The notes: generated by a model from the letters alone, not told the origin. A DNA stretch of 45,077 bases from a virus (IMGVR_UViG_3300035689_000029:1-45077), one strand, 5' to 3'. Positions 13,476-20,725 are shown, numbered from the stretch's first letter. Translations and numbers: made by a program.

Positions 13476-14975
13476 TTAGATGGTAGCCGGCTGAGCGTTC
13501 TCGGCGAGACCGAGTCCGACGGCGATGCGACCGTTCATGTCAACGGGTCGCGGCTCGTACTTGTTCCACAGCGGCTGATTGGTCCAGTACTGATTCGGGG
13601 TGATACCCCACCGCTTGTTGCCAGCATCCCACTTCGCTCCGCTGTTCTTCACATCGACGCGATCCTCGTACTTGGCAGACATCAGCCACAGCACCTTTGC
13701 GTTGTTGATCTGATCCGCCGTGTAGGCACGCGACGCATCGTAGGGCTGCGGACCAGCAGCGTCCTCCGGGTTCTGAGTCGCATCGACCGGCGACACCTGA
13801 GCGTCGATCTTGGTGTACGCATCAAGCATACCCTGGCGCGTCAGTTCATCGAACCGCGAAACGCACATCTTGATCGCTTCCATGCGGTCGCCGAAGATGG
13901 CGAACGCCTTGCACACACCCTCCAAGCGGCGGGTGGTGATGATCTCGTCAAGCGCGTTGTCCTCGTAGGAGGCGCGAATGATCTCAGCCCACCGAACGAG
14001 ATTGTCGGCGAACACATCATCCACCTTCCCGAACTTCGCCATCTTCTTCAGGAGAATCTTCTTCTCCGTCGCCTTGGGTGCGTAGTCCTGCTCAATGGTG
14101 AAGTCGAAGCGGTCAAGGAACGCTTCGTTGAGGATGCGCGTACCGGCGAAACGCCCGTTGTCGTCGCCCTTACCCTTCGTGTTCGCAGTCGCGATGACAT
14201 TGAACCCCGGCGCAGGGTGAACGAACTGGCCGATCTTCTTGATCATCACACCCTTACCCTCAAGCACGGACTGCAAGGACATGATCTTCTCCGTGCCGAG
14301 GTCGATCTCGTCAAGGAGAAGAATGGCGCCGCGCTTGAGCGCCAGCGTCACGGGACCGTCCTGCCAGACGGTGTTCCCGTCAACGAGTCCGAACGAACCG
14401 AGCAGGTCGCTCTCGTCAGTCTCTGCGGTGATGTTGACGCGGAAGCACTCGCGCTTCAACTTGGCGCAGACCTGCTCCACCATCGTCGTCTTGCCGTTGC
14501 CCGACAGACCCGTGATGAACATGGGCGAGAAGAGCGTGGACTTGATGATCGATTCGATGGAGGAGAAGTGTCCCCACGGAACGTAGGTGTCAATCTTCTC
14601 CGGGATCAGCGTGGTGCGGTCGCCGCCAGTCATCCCGAGGATCTTGGTCGTGTCAACGGACTGCACCGGCGCAGCGGCACCGCGCACCGCCTGAACGATC
14701 ACGGCAGCCGGCGCAGGAGCGGGAGCAGGAGTGCTGACGATACGGGCAGTGATCTGCGGAGTGGAAGTCATTGCGACACCGTTGATCTCCGGGACATGGA
14801 AGAGGCCGCGCCCGGCGTTACGGTAAGCGTCCTTGACGATCCACGCGGGCGGGAAAGCCATCCCCACCTTCGCCGCAGCGGCGACGAGGTCTGCGCGCTT
14901 GACGGGCGAGACCTTGGTAATGGAGGCGAGAGCGGTGATGAACGCGGACTGCTTGGTGGAAAGAGTGGTAGTCAT
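13476..14975 (-). CDS. MoxR/CobS-like AAA+ ATPase
   Basis: 499 aa. N-terminal PAWIVKD domain (about residues 1-65); Ala/Pro-rich linker; AAA+ core with Walker A GLSGNGKTTMVEQ (about 190), Walker B AILLLDEIDLG, sensor region NVIATANTKGKGD and arginine-rich FAGTRILNEAFLDRFDF. The C-terminus has VDVKNSGAKWDAGNKRWGI, reminiscent of DUF5710-type domains. CobS-like ATPases pair with CobT/VWA proteins, here the gene at 10198; both sit in the same island with the same promoter style. The opposite strand is also open because of GC-rich codons, but that is a shadow. Confidence 0.87.
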   Translation of the reverse strand: MTTTLSTKQSAFITALASITKVSPVKRADLVAAAAKVGMAFPPAWIVKDAYRNAGRGLFHVPEINGVAMTSTPQITARIVSTPAPAPAPAAVIVQAVRGAAAPVQSVDTTKILGMTGGDRTTLIPEKIDTYVPWGHFSSIESIIKSTLFSPMFITGLSGNGKTTMVEQVCAKLKRECFRVNITAETDESDLLGSFGLVDGNTVWQDGPVTLALKRGAILLLDEIDLGTEKIMSLQSVLEGKGVMIKKIGQFVHPAPGFNVIATANTKGKGDDNGRFAGTRILNEAFLDRFDFTIEQDYAPKATEKKILLKKMAKFGKVDDVFADNLVRWAEIIRASYEDNALDEIITTRRLEGVCKAFAIFGDRMEAIKMCVSRFDELTRQGMLDAYTKIDAQVSPVDATQNPEDAAGPQPYDASRAYTADQINNAKVLWLMSAKYEDRVDVKNSGAKWDAGNKRWGITPNQYWTNQPLWNKYEPRPVDMNGRIAVGLGLAENAQPATI

Positions 14976-14984
14976 AGTCTGTAA

Positions 14985-15013
14985 ATTGTACCAATTCCTG
15001 GCTCCCGTGTCAA
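14985..15013 (-). promoter_or_regulatory. Sigma70-like promoter TTGACA-N17-TACAAT
   Basis: Ideal spacing, -10 hexamer 9 nt before the AAA+ gene ATG. TTTTCTAGGTAG lies about 15 nt upstream of the -35, as at the VWA gene. Confidence 0.8.
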
Positions 15014-15042
15014 GCCCCTAAAACTACCTAGAAAACGGCAAT

Positions 15043-15064
15043 GTCCGATAACACTACTATCAAC
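15043..15064 (-). promoter_or_regulatory. Extended island box: GTTGATAGT + GTTATCGGAC
   Basis: Same 22-bp layout as at 12718, between the terminator at 15076 and the AAA+ promoter. Confidence 0.65.
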
Positions 15065-15075
15065 TTTGTAGGGAA

Positions 15076-15107
15076 ATAAAAAACCCCCACTTCTCAGTCG
15101 GGGGGCT
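15076..15107 (-). terminator. Rho-independent terminator after the acidic-tail gene
   Basis: CCCCCCGACTGAGAAGTGGGGG followed by TTTTTTATTT on the minus strand. A second GC hairpin lies at about 15143-15170. Confidence 0.8.
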
Positions 15108-15175
15108 TGACTGCCTAGATGCACTAGGTTGGTTCGAATTGGGCGGCGCGGATTACTCTCGGCGCCCTGATGTAT

Positions 15176-15424
15176 TTAGTCGATATCGTCGTGATATCCG
15201 GACCAGTCATCAGAGTCGGCAGACGAACGATGGCTACCACCGTCATGCGTATCGTCTTCCAAATCTTCCCAATCGTTGTCTTCGTCCTCGTCCTCTTCGC
15301 GCTCTCGTTCACGCGGATCGTAGTCAGGGACATCGCGATCAAGGTTCACCGCACTATAGTAGTACGGATCGTTTCGCCAGTATCTTCCGTTTGCCATATC
15401 GAAATCCTTCTGGTCGAGGGACAT
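15176..15424 (-). CDS. Small protein with a very acidic tail
   Basis: 82 aa starting MSLDQKDFDMANGRYWRND. From about residue 35 it is dominated by D/E/R (REREREEDEDEDNDWEDLED). Such acidic tails occur in DNA-mimic or histone-binding-like proteins, but nothing specific is recognised. Start has a GGGGATGA region upstream; terminator-flanked on both sides, so it may be monocistronic. Confidence 0.6.
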   Translation of the reverse strand: MSLDQKDFDMANGRYWRNDPYYYSAVNLDRDVPDYDPREREREEDEDEDNDWEDLEDDTHDGGSHRSSADSDDWSGYHDDID

Positions 15425-15437
15425 GATTCATCCCCGT

Positions 15438-15473
15438 AAGAGGGGAGGGAGCGTAGCGGGTGCCCCCTCCCCA
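15438..15473 (-). terminator. GC-rich hairpin between the 15491 and 15176 genes
   Basis: GGGAGGGGGC pairs with the GCTCCCTCCC segment on the minus strand, followed by TCTTA. It may act as an attenuator as it lies just upstream of the next ATG. Confidence 0.55.
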
Positions 15474-15490
15474 ACACACGGGAGAATGGT

Positions 15491-15739
15491 TCAGGCGTTC
15501 GCGAACTTCGACCAGTTGTAGTCGTTGCTCTCAAACACGCGCATCGTCACCGAATCGGCGCTGCAAGCGCGATCAAGTCGGTTGATCAGACCCGCATCAC
15601 GGGCGATCTGACGAACGGTACGAGCGCGGGCGAACAGGTCGCGCTGCTCACTCTTGGTGCTGCGGCTCACATCAGAAGCGAGGCGGCGAGTGTAGTCGCG
15701 GAACATGTTAACGATCTTGTCTTGAGCAGTCATGGGCAT
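15491..15739 (-). CDS. Hypothetical basic helical protein
   Basis: 82 aa starting MPMTAQDKIVNMFRDYTRR; helical, R/D/A-rich. ATG 15739 is chosen because AAAGGAA precedes it by 6 nt and because the sigma70-like promoter at 15795 lies inside the longer open frame, which excludes the upstream start. No family recognised. Confidence 0.65.
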   Translation of the reverse strand: MPMTAQDKIVNMFRDYTRRLASDVSRSTKSEQRDLFARARTVRQIARDAGLINRLDRACSADSVTMRVFESNDYNWSKFANA

Positions 15740-15794
15740 TTCAGTTTCCTTTGTTGGGGTTGTCTGTGGGAGCGTTTCCCACTTGTACGGATGA

Positions 15795-15823
15795 ATTGTA
15801 ACAAACTTGCGAACGAGCGTCAA
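15795..15823 (-). promoter_or_regulatory. Sigma70-like promoter TTGACG-N17-TACAAT
   Basis: Minus strand, about 56 nt before ATG 15739. Same -10 hexamer as four other island promoters. Confidence 0.75.
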
Positions 15824-15849
15824 CAACTTGTTGAGCATATAAATGGCTC

Positions 15850-16173
15850 CTAGTAAGAGGGGAACAGATCGGTGAAGTCGGGGTTGTCGTAGTCAAACCT
15901 AGCCGGCGGCTCCTGGTCGCGACTGGCGAATAGGTCTGCTTCGTGCTGGAGAATGCGCTCTGCTTCGCTCTCCAAGTTTGACAGATCTGGCGTACTGCCA
16001 TCGGCGTTCTCATACAGCCAGTGGTTAACCAACTTGCCGTAGCGAGTCTTATACCAATGGTGGTCGTTCAGGTTGTAGGTTAGGCAGAAACCTGGCGCCT
16101 GAAACGCACGAAAACTCACGCGACGGGACATGCGCGTGAGAACTGAATCGGGATTTATCTTTCCTGCGATCAC
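15850..16173 (-). CDS. Hypothetical protein with GTG start
   Basis: 107 aa. The GTG at 16173 overlaps the stop of the upstream gene as GTGA and has an ideal AAGGAG 7 nt before it, so I prefer it to any ATG in the frame. The protein starts MIAGKINPDSVLTRMSRRV and contains WYKTRYGKLVNHWLYE, with an acidic C-terminus ending FTDLFPSY. No function recognised. Confidence 0.65.
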   Translation of the reverse strand: MIAGKINPDSVLTRMSRRVSFRAFQAPGFCLTYNLNDHHWYKTRYGKLVNHWLYENADGSTPDLSNLESEAERILQHEADLFASRDQEPPARFDYDNPDFTDLFPSY

Positions 16174-16316
16174 TCGAAATCTCCTTGACGAATCGCTTGC
16201 TTGTTCTGCCGACGATCGGCACGGGGACTGCGATCCTTCTTTCCCCAAGTCTTTGCACGAAGACGCTGCCCTTCGCGGAGCGCGTCATACACGAACTTTG
16301 CTCTTCGAATCTTCAC
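16170..16316 (-). CDS. Small basic protein with GTG start
   Basis: 48 aa, MKIRRAKFVYDALREGQRLR then KTWGKKDRSPRADRRQNK. The GTG overlaps the stop of the preceding zinc gene (GTGA) and has AAGGAG 8 nt upstream; its own stop overlaps the next GTG in the same way. Part of a chain of overlapping genes (16465, 16313, 16170, 15850), which strongly suggests coupled translation. Highly basic, so nucleic-acid binding is plausible. Confidence 0.6.
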   Translation of the reverse strand: MKIRRAKFVYDALREGQRLRAKTWGKKDRSPRADRRQNKQAIRQGDFE

Positions 16317-16465
16317 TTGCAGCACTCCTTGTGGCACTTGCCACATAGAACGGCGGATTCTCCCTCATTTGCACTCGCAATGTCGCAAGGGAGTTCCGGG
16401 ACGATGTAGCGATCATCGATGTTTGGAAGCGGATCAGCGCAGTTGTCGCAGTACTGAATTTCCAT
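16313..16465 (-). CDS. Small four-cysteine (zinc) protein
   Basis: 50 aa starting MEIQYCDNCADPLPN and ending LCGKCHKECCK: CxxC near each end, typical of a small zinc knuckle. ATG overlaps the stop of the kinase-like gene (TAATG). Role unknown; could bind RNA or protein. Confidence 0.65.
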   Translation of the reverse strand: MEIQYCDNCADPLPNIDDRYIVPELPCDIASANEGESAVLCGKCHKECCK

Positions 16466-17073
16466 TAGACGGCCGCTCCGACGAGGTGCGATCCGAAGTC
16501 GATCACGACTGGAGACTTGCGCCAGAACCCAAGGTTCTCGCAATGCAGATCTTCCGCCATGCGCGGAGAACGGCGCCCACGGTAGTTCACACCGATGGGA
16601 CCGAAGTCCATCTGCGTACCGTTGGTGGAGAGCGTCAGCATCAGCGTGTAGAGGCGGCGCACACCCGACTCAGAACACCACTTGGGATTACGATAGCGTT
16701 CCGCCATCTCATCGACGTGAATGCGGCCGATACCGTATGCGAGACAAGTCTGATACCCCCACATGAAGCGGCGGTCGCCACGATGATCGGTAGTCTCCAC
16801 GCACACCATGCGGCGCACAGGCGGCGCGATCCCGAGTTCAGCGGCCATCTTCTGGCGCTGGTACGCAGCGAACGCCTGAGAGATACCGCCGAACAACTTG
16901 ATACCGTACTCATTGCGGCGATTCGGGCGAGCGTTGTTGACGAGGAACGACGCCTGCGCGCCGTGAGAGTCTTCACGAATCGACTTCATGTGGTACAGGT
17001 CGTAACGACCGACGACGAAGTGCGTACTGGTGCGAACGGGACGATACTGAGGATTGAACTTGGTGGTAGCCAT
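16465..17073 (-). CDS. Protein-kinase-like fold protein
   Basis: 202 aa. The C-terminal part has MAEDLHCENLGFWRKSP then VVIDFG: a DLHxxNxG catalytic-loop pattern followed by a DFG-like metal-binding motif, as in atypical kinases and aminoglycoside-phosphotransferase-like proteins. A candidate ATP-binding Lys is in NEYGIKLFGG near residue 56. A conventional Gly-rich loop is not obvious, and the protein is small, so it may be a degenerate or minimal kinase. Driven by the promoter at 17083 and leads a four-gene overlapping chain. Targets unknown. Confidence 0.6.
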   Translation of the reverse strand: MATTKFNPQYRPVRTSTHFVVGRYDLYHMKSIREDSHGAQASFLVNNARPNRRNEYGIKLFGGISQAFAAYQRQKMAAELGIAPPVRRMVCVETTDHRGDRRFMWGYQTCLAYGIGRIHVDEMAERYRNPKWCSESGVRRLYTLMLTLSTNGTQMDFGPIGVNYRGRRSPRMAEDLHCENLGFWRKSPVVIDFGSHLVGAAV

Positions 17074-17082
17074 AGTGTGTAG

Positions 17083-17111
17083 ATTGTACCCTACTGGGGG
17101 TTCCGGTGCAA
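17083..17111 (-). promoter_or_regulatory. Sigma70-like promoter TTGCAC-N17-TACAAT
   Basis: Minus strand, -10 hexamer 9 nt before ATG 17073. Confidence 0.75.
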
Positions 17112-17146
17112 GGGGGGAAACTAGGTAGAAATCAAATTAATTTTCA

Positions 17147-17168
17147 GTCCGATAACACTACTATCAAC
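17147..17168 (-). promoter_or_regulatory. Extended island box: GTTGATAGT + GTTATCGGAC
   Basis: Third copy of the 22-bp layout, directly after the hairpin at the end of the 17178 gene. Confidence 0.65.
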
Positions 17169-17169
17169 A

Positions 17170-17191
17170 ATCGCACCTCATGCGGTGCGAT
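17170..17191 (-). terminator. Hairpin overlapping the 3' end of the 17178 gene
   Basis: ATCGCACC pairs with GGTGCGAT around GCATGA, which includes the TGA stop. The T-run is short; it may be a weak terminator. Confidence 0.55.
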
Positions 17192-17606
17192 CATTGCGCG
17201 GTGCTTCGAACTGCGCGTTGAAGTTGTTCAGCAGCGTATCGCGCTCTGCTTCCCGCTTCGCATCGTTCAGCAGCGCGAGCGCATTGTCAATGCGCTTCTC
17301 CGCATCGTTGCGCTCGTTCATCAGACGCAGCGCATCGTCTTCCCACCGCTCGGCCTGCTCCTCAGCATCCTTACGCTTGGTGCGCTCCTCCTCAATCGAC
17401 GCGACGAGCGAATCGATGAGAATCAGCGCATCAAGCGGGTAGTTCTCAATGCTGCGATTCGCAACGCGCTTGGAGCGCCAGATCTCGACCTCCTTCCGAA
17501 TGTCCCGATCACCCTCGGGAGTGGTGGGCGGAGTGTAGAACACATACGACTCCGGGCCATCGTTAGAGGTGCGAGTGGTGTTGGTGTTATTGTTGGTGTT
17601 GCTCAT
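17178..17606 (-). CDS. Coiled-coil hypothetical protein
   Basis: 142 aa starting MSNTNNNTNTTRTSNDGP. The N-terminus is Asn/Thr-rich and disordered; residues about 70-135 form a long K/E/R/A/D coiled coil (SIEEERTKRKDAEEQAER). ATG 17606 is supported by AAAGGA 8 nt upstream. It follows the GP88-like gene by 22 nt in an operon. No family recognised. Confidence 0.65.
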   Translation of the reverse strand: MSNTNNNTNTTRTSNDGPESYVFYTPPTTPEGDRDIRKEVEIWRSKRVANRSIENYPLDALILIDSLVASIEEERTKRKDAEEQAERWEDDALRLMNERNDAEKRIDNALALLNDAKREAERDTLLNNFNAQFEAPRNDRTA

Positions 17607-17628
17607 TGTATGAGTCCTTTGGTTAGAG

Positions 17629-18378
17629 TTAGTGCTTCTTGTAGTTGACGACTTCGACATTCTTATCCCAACAAGCGCGACAATCCATGCACTTGTTTCC
17701 CTGCTTCGACGCAGGACAATCGACCCACGCGGTGAGCGGAGTACGCGCAGCATCGACGCTGCTGCTATTCTCCCACTCGCTGGCGACTGCACCGATCATG
17801 GGTGCGGACACGCGCACCGTGAGATTGGCGGGGAATGCGCCATACTCGCGAAGGTACTTACGCACCAGCGCATACTCGCGGGTGGGCAGCCAGTGCTGCA
17901 CGGTGGGAGTTGCTTCCGCGATGAACACGATGGCCATCAGGTGATTGAACCCCTGAAGGTCGCCGCTGTCGTGCCAGCGGAAGTGAGTCGATCCGCACTT
18001 GCGAATGCTGGCGATCATGGCAGCAGCCCACGCCGTGGGGTTGGAGCGCATCGCCTGGTAGCGGCGTTCCATTGCAGCAGCCACATTCGGGAACACATAC
18101 CGACCCTTCAGCGCGTAGCACTTGCTGCAAGTAGAGCCAGCAACCTTACGCAGCGCAGCGCCAACCTTGCAACGCTTCGCGCTGATACTGTAGGCGAATC
18201 CAGGCATCTTCGACGGCGACGACAGCCCGCCAGTGAGAGCGTCGAGCGTACCCCACGATGCGTCACCGAGTTGGTGATCCGCGTAACTGCTTGCGTACCC
18301 ATCATGGACGGGATCGATGTCCGTGGTGGTGGTGCAAGGTGCGTGAATGGGAGTGAGTTGAGCGAGAGCGATAGTCAT
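17629..18378 (-). CDS. GP88-family phage protein
   Basis: 249 aa. Shows the chain of motifs I associate with the phage gene-product-88 family: SPSKMPGFAYSISA, CSKCYALKGRYVFPNV, THFRWHDSGDLQGFNHL, AEATPTVQHWLPTREY, VRVSAPMI, and the Cys-rich end CPASKQGNKCMDCRACWD. The conserved Cys pattern suggests metal or Fe-S binding. Biochemical role unknown. Own promoter upstream at 18407; first minus-strand gene of the island on this side. Confidence 0.82.
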   Translation of the reverse strand: MTIALAQLTPIHAPCTTTTDIDPVHDGYASSYADHQLGDASWGTLDALTGGLSSPSKMPGFAYSISAKRCKVGAALRKVAGSTCSKCYALKGRYVFPNVAAAMERRYQAMRSNPTAWAAAMIASIRKCGSTHFRWHDSGDLQGFNHLMAIVFIAEATPTVQHWLPTREYALVRKYLREYGAFPANLTVRVSAPMIGAVASEWENSSSVDAARTPLTAWVDCPASKQGNKCMDCRACWDKNVEVVNYKKH

Positions 18379-18406
18379 AGCGATAGTCCTTTGGTTTGGT
18401 GATTAG

Positions 18407-18435
18407 ATTGTACCTGAAACGGCACACGAATGCAA
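18407..18435 (-). promoter_or_regulatory. Sigma70-like promoter TTGCAT-N17-TACAAT
   Basis: Minus strand, upstream of the GP88-like gene with RBS AAAGGA further down. Confidence 0.75.
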
Positions 18436-18439
18436 GGGT

Positions 18440-18781
18440 GTTTGCCACTTGGATTCATGCGTTTCTGAGTGGGTGAAGTAGGTAGTGCAGCGTTCTAAGC
18501 ATTGTCTGTGCATTGTCCTTATTGCAATGCATTGCTTATGCAATAGGGTTGTCCGAACAGTAGGGGGAGCGATGGGACTCCCGTTGGAGCCTCCCGCTAG
18601 CGAGCCCCCCTCAAAGAATTCTTAATTACCTCCCCTACCCGGAATCCTGCGTTGGGACTCCTGCGTTGGGACTCCTACCTCCCCTACCCTATGATTCCCA
18701 GTAAGAATTCTTTTAAGGGACTCCTCCCCTACCTCCCCTACCCCTGAGACTCCCGGTAGGGGACCCCTAGATTGGAGTCCC
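18440..18781. repeat. Repeat-rich divergent intergenic region (no gene seen)
   Basis: About 340 bp between divergent transcription units. It holds ACCTCCCCTACCC three times (18628, 18677, 18731) plus an inverted GGTAGGGG at 18755, a tandem 14-bp repeat TCCTGCGTTGGGAC (18645-18672), two GAATTCTT palindromic blocks (near 18615 and 18704) and GCAATGCATTGC near 18534. The minus strand is G-tract rich. No open frame is convincing. It could be an origin, a regulatory hub or an island border. Confidence 0.6.
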
Positions 18782-18789
18782 CATAAATA
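18782..18789 (+). promoter_or_regulatory. T4-type late promoter, CATAAATA
   Basis: 5 nt before ATG 18795; no RBS; leaderless transcript predicted. Confidence 0.65.
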
Positions 18790-18794
18790 ATTCT

Positions 18795-19388
18795 ATGTTG
18801 CGATTTATTCGATACATTACAGAAGAATTAAATTATTCACCTCTACACCATATCATGTCTGGTGCAATGCCGGATGGTGATGGAGTAGAACATGCATATC
18901 ATGCAACTATTCCATCGAATAAAACTCAATCTGGAAAAACAAATATGTGGGCAGTAAGAGTAACTTCGAATGACGGCAAAGATCATCATTTTCATTTTGC
19001 AGTGGATAACAATGTGACTCCAGATGTTCTTAGAAAACAACACACAGAGATAAGTTCAAAACGAGGACAGTCTGTTGCACCACACGAGGCTTTCTATGCG
19101 TATGGTGATACTCAAGCAGAACAATTAGGACTTGAGCATCATGGTCCCGAAACCATGCTTCATGTAATGCACCACTTCAGAAACATGGCACGAAACCTTT
19201 CTGTTGGGCATAGAATTCATATAGATCCGGGTGAAGTAACAGCAGATACTCCAGAGTCTGTAAAGAAAATCCGAGATAGAAAACTTAGAGCCTATCGAAA
19301 GATGACAGAGAGAGCAACAAGAGGTGGTGAATGGAAAATAACATCACCACCAGATCATCCTACAATAATTCTTTCAAGAACTAAATAA
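18795..19388 (+). CDS. Late protein with capsid-targeting-like N-terminus
   Basis: 197 aa. Begins MLRFIRYITEELNYSP, where YITE matches the [L/I]-x-E processing pattern of T4 internal proteins. The body is His-rich (KDHHFHFAVDNN, HHGPETMLHVMHHF) and ends in a basic segment (KLRAYRKMTERATRGG). No known domain recognised. The late octamer placed 5 nt before the ATG and the N-terminus suggest a protein packaged in the head and delivered to the host. Confidence 0.72.
   Translation: MLRFIRYITEELNYSPLHHIMSGAMPDGDGVEHAYHATIPSNKTQSGKTNMWAVRVTSNDGKDHHFHFAVDNNVTPDVLRKQHTEISSKRGQSVAPHEAFYAYGDTQAEQLGLEHHGPETMLHVMHHFRNMARNLSVGHRIHIDPGEVTADTPESVKKIRDRKLRAYRKMTERATRGGEWKITSPPDHPTIILSRTK
19380..19387 (+). 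promoter_or_regulatory. Late promoter candidate, ACTAAATA
   Basis: Overlaps the stop of the preceding gene and stands exactly 5 nt before ATG 19393, the same spacing as the other leaderless late genes. Confidence 0.45.
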
Positions 19389-19392
19389 CAAT

Positions 19393-19686
19393 ATGCACAT
19401 CATTATTGCTGCCATTCTCGCACTTCTTATTACCACCACTTCTTTCAGTCAGACTCTGATTATTCCCGTGGCAGATTTGCTCATGGAAATACCCGAGTTT
19501 CGAAACTCTCCACAGTTCAATCTGAATACCGGAATGATGGGTCAACTTCCTGTTGGGAATTCCACAAAGGAAGAGCGAGTACAGAAAAGGCAACTTGAGA
19601 CACAACTGATACAATTCATGTGGGTGGAATACCCAGATGCCAAATCAATAACGATTTGGAACAAGAACCTGATTATAAAACTATGA
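19393..19686 (+). CDS. Small secreted or periplasmic protein
   Basis: 97 aa. N-terminal signal peptide MHIIIAAILALLITTTSFSQ with a likely cleavage after SFS or SQ. The mature part is small and charged (STKEERVQKRQLETQLI) and ends YPDAKSITIWNKNLIIKL. The stop overlaps the next ATG (ATGA). Function unknown; export suggests action at the envelope. Confidence 0.65.
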   Translation: MHIIIAAILALLITTTSFSQTLIIPVADLLMEIPEFRNSPQFNLNTGMMGQLPVGNSTKEERVQKRQLETQLIQFMWVEYPDAKSITIWNKNLIIKL

Positions 19687-20009
19687 TCGTAAAGCGTGGC
19701 TCACAGTATTGCGTTACAAGCAAGAAGGGCAAAAACCTAGGTTGTTCTCCATCTCGCGCTGGTGCTGTGAAACGGCTTCGTCAGGTGGAGTATTTCAAGC
19801 ACATGAAGGAAGAGAGAAACATCATGTCTTTCAAACAATTCCTCAATGAAGAACAAGAGTGGTCTGCTACTGTCACTTACACTCACCCAGAGAAAGGTGA
19901 GGTTTCAGAGAAGGTGACAAGCAAAGAGAATATTCGCAAAGCGGTCCATGAGTTCGTAAAAAAATTGCCGGAAAACGCGAAGTTTCAGAAAGTAGACTAC
20001 GACTTATAA
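19683..20009 (+). CDS. Two-part late protein: SKKGKNLG domain, then a capsid-targeting-like internal start
   Basis: 108 aa from ATG 19683. The first 47 residues (YCVTSKKGKNLGCSPSRAGAVKRLRQVEYFKH) match a small phage module I have seen in prohead-linked proteins. An internal ATG at 19824 begins MSFKQFLNEEQEW, again like the T4 packaging peptide, and has a purine-rich AAGGAAGAG upstream. So this may be one fused protein or two genes in one frame. The end overlaps the convergent gene by 6 nt. Confidence 0.6.
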   Translation: MIVKRGSQYCVTSKKGKNLGCSPSRAGAVKRLRQVEYFKHMKEERNIMSFKQFLNEEQEWSATVTYTHPEKGEVSEKVTSKENIRKAVHEFVKKLPENAKFQKVDYDL

Positions 20010-20720
20010 ACTAAGTTTCTTGTCTTGACGAGTGCGAATGTACTCGTTCATCTTGTCAAACAATCCTGAGTTTCTTATTTCCTTGAAGACCATGTTTTCG
20101 AAGGAGAACTCTCCGGCTTTCTTCAATCCTGCGGTTCTCATGTTCTTCATCTTCTCCTTCAGTTCCTTGAAGGATTCGTCACTTGCATTAGAGGATATCA
20201 GATTGTTTATTCTGTGGGATAACTCACGAACCTTCTTTTCGATGTGGGGGTCGTTTGTTTCAATGTCCTTTTTCTTGGGCTTGACGATCCACTTGTTTCT
20301 CATCAAACTGTAAGCACCCTGATCCTTTGGTGTCTTTACATCCTTGTCTTGTGCATAGAGTTCCACATCATGTCCGTAGATCTTGATATTGTGAGTCAGG
20401 CTCCAAAGTTGCTTTTTGTCCTGAAAGTAATCGTCAATGACTTCCGGGCAATCTGGTAGTTTGGTTTTATCAACTACCACATGCACATCCACATCGGAAT
20501 ATGCGGTATAGTTATAGTTGGCATTTCCCCCGACTAGAATGATGTCTGTGATTGCTTCATTCGGAATGTTTGCATACTCAGCCCATGCTTTGCCTATTTG
20601 CAACATCTTTTTTCGAACAATAGGTTTCAATGACTCTCCATTCCATAGTTTGGAATTTAACTCGTCGTGATATTGGAGAGTCAGGTTCTCCTGTAACATG
20701 TATTGGCTAAAGTGCTTCAT
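20004..20720 (-). CDS. Nucleotidyltransferase-like protein with capsid-targeting-like N-terminus
   Basis: 238 aa. Residues about 63-84 read LVGGNANYNYTAYSDVDVHVVV, the hG[GS]...DxD motif of the polymerase-beta-type nucleotidyltransferase superfamily. The N-terminus MKHFSQYMLQENL resembles the T4 internal-protein packaging peptide. ATG 20720 is set by the late octamer CATAAATA 5 nt upstream; the longer frame is not used. The C-terminal half is helical and basic. It may be injected with DNA and modify a host target, but the target is unknown. Confidence 0.75.
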   Translation of the reverse strand: MKHFSQYMLQENLTLQYHDELNSKLWNGESLKPIVRKKMLQIGKAWAEYANIPNEAITDIILVGGNANYNYTAYSDVDVHVVVDKTKLPDCPEVIDDYFQDKKQLWSLTHNIKIYGHDVELYAQDKDVKTPKDQGAYSLMRNKWIVKPKKKDIETNDPHIEKKVRELSHRINNLISSNASDESFKELKEKMKNMRTAGLKKAGEFSFENMVFKEIRNSGLFDKMNEYIRTRQDKKLSL

Positions 20721-20725
20721 CAAAG

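Noticed and set aside
13461-14984. Long plus-strand open frame (507 aa) opposite the AAA+ gene
   Set aside because: Same reason; the minus strand carries intact Walker A and B motifs and a perfect promoter.
18628-18762. Possible CRISPR array
   Set aside because: Repeats are short, irregularly spaced and partly tandem, with no spacers of uniform size and no cas genes.
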